Shown here piece by piece: positions 61,636-64,000 of a DNA stretch of 64,000 nucleotides. This DNA comes from Streptomyces sp. NBC_00237 (lineage in GTDB: Bacteria > Actinomycetota > Actinomycetes > Streptomycetales > Streptomycetaceae). Every line of letters starts with the position of its first letter. The stretch's first letter is position 1. The DNA lies in contig NZ_JAPEMT010000001.1 of assembly GCF_026342435.1 (NCBI RefSeq), forward strand, positions 2,846,501-2,910,500, written 5' to 3'. Made by a program: the position numbers and the translations under genes. The notes under the pieces were generated by a model that worked only from the letters and a program-made list of their open reading frames with translations, did no database searches and had not been told where the DNA came from.

Positions 61636-61665
61636 TTCGCCCGTTCCGCCTCCCCCTGGTAGGCT
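61636..61665 (+). promoter_or_regulatory. Candidate promoter of the infC operon
   Basis: TTCGCC (61636-61641), an 18-nt spacer and TAGGCT (61660-61665). The -10 is good and the -35 weak. A start near 61672 gives a leader of about 300 nt. Confidence 0.45.
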
Positions 61666-61971
61666 GGTCAAGCGACCGGCCGGACACATCTGTGCCCGGC
61701 CCACAAGTGGAGGCTCCGATCTCCCACCTGGCTGTCCTCACGGACGGCGGGTCACCGGTCAGAAGACGGTCCCCATCGTTCCGTACGGACGATGGAACTG
61801 TCCGATGTGCGCGCCCCGCGGTTTCAGACGCGGCGGTGCTCCGGTATTTCCAGGAGCCCTGCCTGTGTCCCGTCCGGGGCATTTTTTGTGTCCCGATGCG
61901 GTTGGTCCGAAGAAATAAGACGTCTCGCGGCTGTCTGCCAGACAGTCGTGTGGTGCTACTGAGGAGGATCC
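61666..61971 (+). promoter_or_regulatory. Structured infC leader with possible attenuator
   Basis: Hairpins at 61773-61795 (7-bp outer stem with CCGTACGG inside), 61816-61833 (CCGCG/CGCGG), 61838-61857 (GCTCC/GGAGC) and 61931-61945 (CTGTCT/AGACAG, just before the ribosome site). A run of six T (61882-61887) follows the GC-rich CCCGTCCGGGGC, which is rare in this genome and looks like an intrinsic terminator. This suggests transcriptional attenuation of the IF3/L35/L20 operon, which is feedback-controlled in other bacteria. Confidence 0.55.
61948..61962 (+). CDS. Four-codon upstream ORF before infC
   Basis: GTG TGG TGC TAC TGA is in frame with infC and ends at the infC Shine-Dalgarno. In S. 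coelicolor, from memory, IF3 was annotated from this upstream GTG; here the TGA makes that impossible. It may be a fortuitous mini-ORF or take part in control of infC initiation. Confidence 0.35.
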   Translation: MWCY

Positions 61972-62628
61972 ATCAGCGCCGAGCCCCGCATTAACGACCG
62001 GATTCGCGTTCCCGAGGTACGCCTCGTCGGACCCAGCGGTGAGCAGGTGGGCATCGTCCCGCTCGCGAAGGCCCTGGAACTGGCGCAGGAGTACGACCTC
62101 GACCTCGTCGAGGTCGCGGCGACCGCCCGTCCGCCCGTGTGCAAGCTCATGGACTACGGCAAGTTCAAGTACGAGTCGGCCATGAAGGCCCGTGAGGCGC
62201 GCAAGAACCAGGCGCACACGGTCATCAAGGAAATGAAGCTCCGCCCGAAGATCGACCCGCACGACTATGACACCAAGAAGGGTCACGTCGTCCGGTTCCT
62301 CAAGCAGGGTGACAAGGTCAAGATCACGATCATGTTCCGTGGTCGTGAGCAGTCCCGTCCCGAGCTTGGCTTCCGGCTGCTTCAGCGACTCGCCTCCGAC
62401 GTGGAGGACCTGGGCTTCATCGAGTCCAACCCGAAGCAGGACGGCCGGAACATGATCATGGTTCTCGGCCCGCACAAGAAGAAGACCGAAGCGATGGCCG
62501 AGGCCCGCGAGGCCCAGGCCGCCCGCAAGGCGGAGCGTCAGGGCGTCACCGCCCACGACGACGAGCCCGCGGACGACGTCGCCGAAGCAGCTGCCGAGGC
62601 TCCGGCCGAGGCGCCTTCCGAGGTGTGA
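61972..62628 (+). CDS. infC: Translation initiation factor IF-3
   Basis: IF3 binds the 30S subunit and rejects non-AUG starts and premature subunit joining. The protein is 218 residues: N-domain (about 1-75, [23 protein letters not shown]), linker helix, C-domain (~85-170, [35 protein letters not shown]) and a disordered Ala/Glu tail typical of streptomycetes. The conserved N-terminus continues upstream of the first GTG (62047) to ATC 61972, right after GAGGAGG, and there is no ATG/GTG/TTG between the in-frame TGA (61960) and that conserved sequence. So an AUC start is the best call, as in other infC genes that use rare starts for autoregulation. Confidence 0.92.
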   Translation: MSAEPRINDRIRVPEVRLVGPSGEQVGIVPLAKALELAQEYDLDLVEVAATARPPVCKLMDYGKFKYESAMKAREARKNQAHTVIKEMKLRPKIDPHDYDTKKGHVVRFLKQGDKVKITIMFRGREQSRPELGFRLLQRLASDVEDLGFIESNPKQDGRNMIMVLGPHKKKTEAMAEAREAQAARKAERQGVTAHDDEPADDVAEAAAEAPAEAPSEV

Positions 62629-62633
62629 TCCAC

Positions 62634-62656
62634 GGGGCCGCCATCCAGGCGGCCCC
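62634..62656 (+). terminator. Hairpin between infC and rpmI
   Basis: A perfect 9-bp GGGGCCGCC stem with ATCCA loop, 5 nt after the infC stop. It could be a partial terminator or processing site that uncouples infC from rpmI-rplT levels. Confidence 0.6.
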
Positions 62657-62758
62657 AGGATTTCCGACCGGAAACCCCCATCAAAGATCTGACGCTCCCG
62701 CAGTCCGGTGCCCGCACCGGGGACCGGGGGAGCGGCACTGACGAGGAGATACGGCGCG

Positions 62759-62953
62759 ATGCCGAAGAACAAGACGCACAGCGGTTCCAAGAAGCGCTTC
62801 AAGATCACCGGCTCCGGCAAGGTGCTCCGCGAGCGCGCCGGCAAGCGCCACCTGCTTGAGCACAAGTCGTCCCGCGTGACGCGCCGCCTCACCGGCACCG
62901 TTGAGCTGGCCCCGGGCGACGCCGCGAAGATCAAGAAGCTTCTCGGCAAGTGA
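62759..62953 (+). CDS. rpmI: Ribosomal protein bL35
   Basis: A 64-residue basic protein of the large subunit, [20 protein letters not shown] to KIKKLLGK, matching family length and sequence. ATG 62759 follows ACGAGGAG. It lies between infC and rplT in the conserved operon. Confidence 0.98.
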   Translation: MPKNKTHSGSKKRFKITGSGKVLRERAGKRHLLEHKSSRVTRRLTGTVELAPGDAAKIKKLLGK

Positions 62954-63059
62954 TCCCGCTGCCTTCGGTCCCCGTACCGGAGGCGCTGGATCGAGACCGG
63001 GACCAATTCATTTCCGGGTCGTGTGAACACCCCCCACGACCCCGCTACAAGGAGTCAAA

Positions 63060-63446
63060 GTGGCACGCGTCAAGCGCGCAGTAAACGCCCACAAGAAGCG
63101 CCGGGCAATCCTCGAAGCCGCCAAGGGTTACCGCGGTCAGCGTTCGCGCCTGTACCGCAAGGCCAAGGAGCAGGTCACCCACTCCCTGGTCTACAACTAC
63201 AACGACCGCAAGAAGCGCAAGGGCGACTTCCGCCGTCTGTGGATCCAGCGCATCAACGCCGCTGCCCGCGAGAACGGCATGACGTACAACCGCCTCATCC
63301 AGGGTCTGAACGCCGCCAACATCGAGGTGGACCGCAAGATCCTCGCCGAGCTGGCCGTCAACGACCCGAACGCGTTCGCCGCGCTCGTCGAGGTCGCCCA
63401 GAAGGCGCTCCCCAGCGACGTCAACGCCCCGAAGGCCGCCGCCTAA
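63060..63446 (+). CDS. rplT: Ribosomal protein bL20
   Basis: A 128-residue assembly protein of the large subunit, with the basic N-terminal extension ([25 protein letters not shown]) and globular C-terminus (AFAALVEVA). The GTG is preceded by AAGGAG. In other bacteria L20 binds its own mRNA to control rpmI-rplT. The operon ends at a strong hairpin. Confidence 0.98.
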   Translation: MARVKRAVNAHKKRRAILEAAKGYRGQRSRLYRKAKEQVTHSLVYNYNDRKKRKGDFRRLWIQRINAAARENGMTYNRLIQGLNAANIEVDRKILAELAVNDPNAFAALVEVAQKALPSDVNAPKAAA

Positions 63447-63478
63447 TTCCAGGCGCCACGCCCCTTCAGGCATTGAAG

Positions 63479-63519
63479 CCGGACCCGCAGCCGCACGCAC
63501 GCCGTGCCTGCGGGTCCGG
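63479..63519 (+). terminator. Terminator of the infC-rpmI-rplT operon
   Basis: A 12-bp CCGGACCCGCAG stem and complement with a 17-nt loop that can itself pair, 33 nt after the rplT stop. Confidence 0.85.
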
Positions 63520-63585
63520 TTCGTTTCCCGGGAGGGCACAGCCCGCCCCTTTCGTACGTACGCAGAAGAAGTGAGCCGCACACCC

Positions 63586-64000
63586 ATGGGCACCCCCGAG
63601 CTGATCTCCCCGCGTTCCCCCCGCGTCACCGCCGCCAAGCGGCTGGCCAAGCGCAGTTTCCGGGGCAAGGAGCGCCGGTTCATCGCCGAGGGGCCGCAGG
63701 CCGTACGCGAGGCCGTCGGGCACCGGGGCCCGGACGGGCAGCCGACGCTGATCGAGCTGTTCGCCACCGTGGAGACCGCCGAGCGGTACGCCGACATCGT
63801 CGAGGCCGCCCAGCAGACCGGGGCCCGGGTGCACCTGGCCGGGGACGACGTCCTCGCCGAGATCTCGCAGACCATCACCCCGCAGGGCATCGTCGGCGTC
63901 TGCCACTTCCTGGACTCCCCGTTCGAGGACATCCTCGCCGCGAAGCCCAAGCTGGTCGCCGTCCTCGCGCACGTCCGCGACCCCGGGAACGCCGGTACGG
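63586..64000 (+). CDS. TrmH/SpoU-family RNA 2'-O-methyltransferase, N-terminal part (3' end outside window)
   Basis: About 138 residues are visible. The N-terminal substrate-binding domain has SPRVTAAKRLAKRSFRGKERRFIAEGPQAVREAV and the start of the knotted SPOUT domain is LVAVLAHVRDPGNAGT. These enzymes methylate ribose in 23S rRNA or tRNA; some streptomycete members confer antibiotic resistance (TsnR/AviRb), but this chromosomal gene beside rplT is the conserved housekeeping type. ATG 63586 is preferred; GTG 63571 is an in-frame alternative. Confidence 0.9.
   Translation, partial: MGTPELISPRSPRVTAAKRLAKRSFRGKERRFIAEGPQAVREAVGHRGPDGQPTLIELFATVETAERYADIVEAAQQTGARVHLAGDDVLAEISQTITPQGIVGVCHFLDSPFEDILAAKPKLVAVLAHVRDPGNAGT

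Noticed and set aside
61588..61710. Minus-strand extension of the DUF1844 protein to 61704
   Set aside because: The extra N-terminal sequence is unlike the family; MNDATSTTG at 61587 is a better start.

Overview
The window is high-GC actinobacterial DNA. Gene content, GTG starts and the arc-dop-pup-prcB-prcA order point to a Streptomyces chromosome, in the core region that in S. coelicolor runs (from memory) roughly between the proteasome genes and infC. Almost all of it is coding. I saw no tRNA, rRNA, CRISPR array or intact insertion sequence.

Region 1 (1-9.1 kb) is the Pup-proteasome locus: the end of the ATPase gene arc, then dop, pup, an endonuclease-VII-like gene, prcB and prcA. A LacI-type regulator and an MFS exporter in divergent orientation come next, then the Pup ligase gene pafA. 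Region 2 (9.1-17.9 kb) holds two FKBP peptidyl-prolyl isomerases, the WYL regulators pafB and pafC, a zinc-ribbon protein, a small membrane protein, tatA, tatC and a HelY/Ski2-type helicase. Region 3 (18-19.5 kb) has an RluA-type pseudouridine synthase and the wreck of an ADP-ribosylglycohydrolase gene.

Region 4 (19.5-33 kb) is the most interesting part. Three transcription units surround an ECF sigma factor and its membrane anti-sigma factor. They are: (a) a FAS1 lipoprotein and a membrane molybdopterin oxidoreductase; (b) five translationally coupled genes for a FAD oxidase, DUF1365, two cyclopropane-synthase-like methyltransferases and DUF1295; (c) a membrane protein, an ABA4-like protein, sigma, anti-sigma and DNA photolyase. 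The gene set matches the mycobacterial SigK/RskA locus plus its FAS1 antigens. I found the same promoter motif, CCAATCC-N15/16-CCGAAY, in front of units a and b and in front of the sigma gene. A MerR-type gene diverges from unit (c), with an array of GATAG/CTATC dyads between them. I infer a self-contained light/oxidative-stress and membrane-lipid regulon.

Region 5 (33-47 kb) includes a siderophore-interacting reductase with an iron box, a 5'-3' exonuclease, a glycine-betaine ABC transporter whose permease is fused to two binding domains, an XRE-cupin regulator, a BtuF-like protein, a TDT-family exporter diverging from a LysR gene, a two-domain SDR/DUF2867 protein, an APH-fold kinase-like protein and a lipoprotein. 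Region 6 (47.4-54.5 kb) is an ethanolamine/amine gamma-glutamylation catabolic cluster: gamma-glutamyl hydrolase, permease, FadR-type regulator, GlnA4-like synthetase, aldehyde dehydrogenase and SDR. A perfect 26-bp palindrome lies before the permease. Region 7 (54.6-61.6 kb) has a DUF2510 protein, an amino-acid aldolase/racemase-fold enzyme, a membrane protein with a mycosin protease, an SseB-domain protein, an aquaporin and a DUF1844 protein. Region 8 (61.6-64 kb) is the infC-rpmI-rplT operon, with a long structured leader and an apparent AUC start codon for infC, followed by the start of an RNA methyltransferase gene.

Longer intergenic stretches carry tandem repeats (5.8-6.3 kb, 46.9-47.2 kb) and three copies of a ~90-bp dispersed element.
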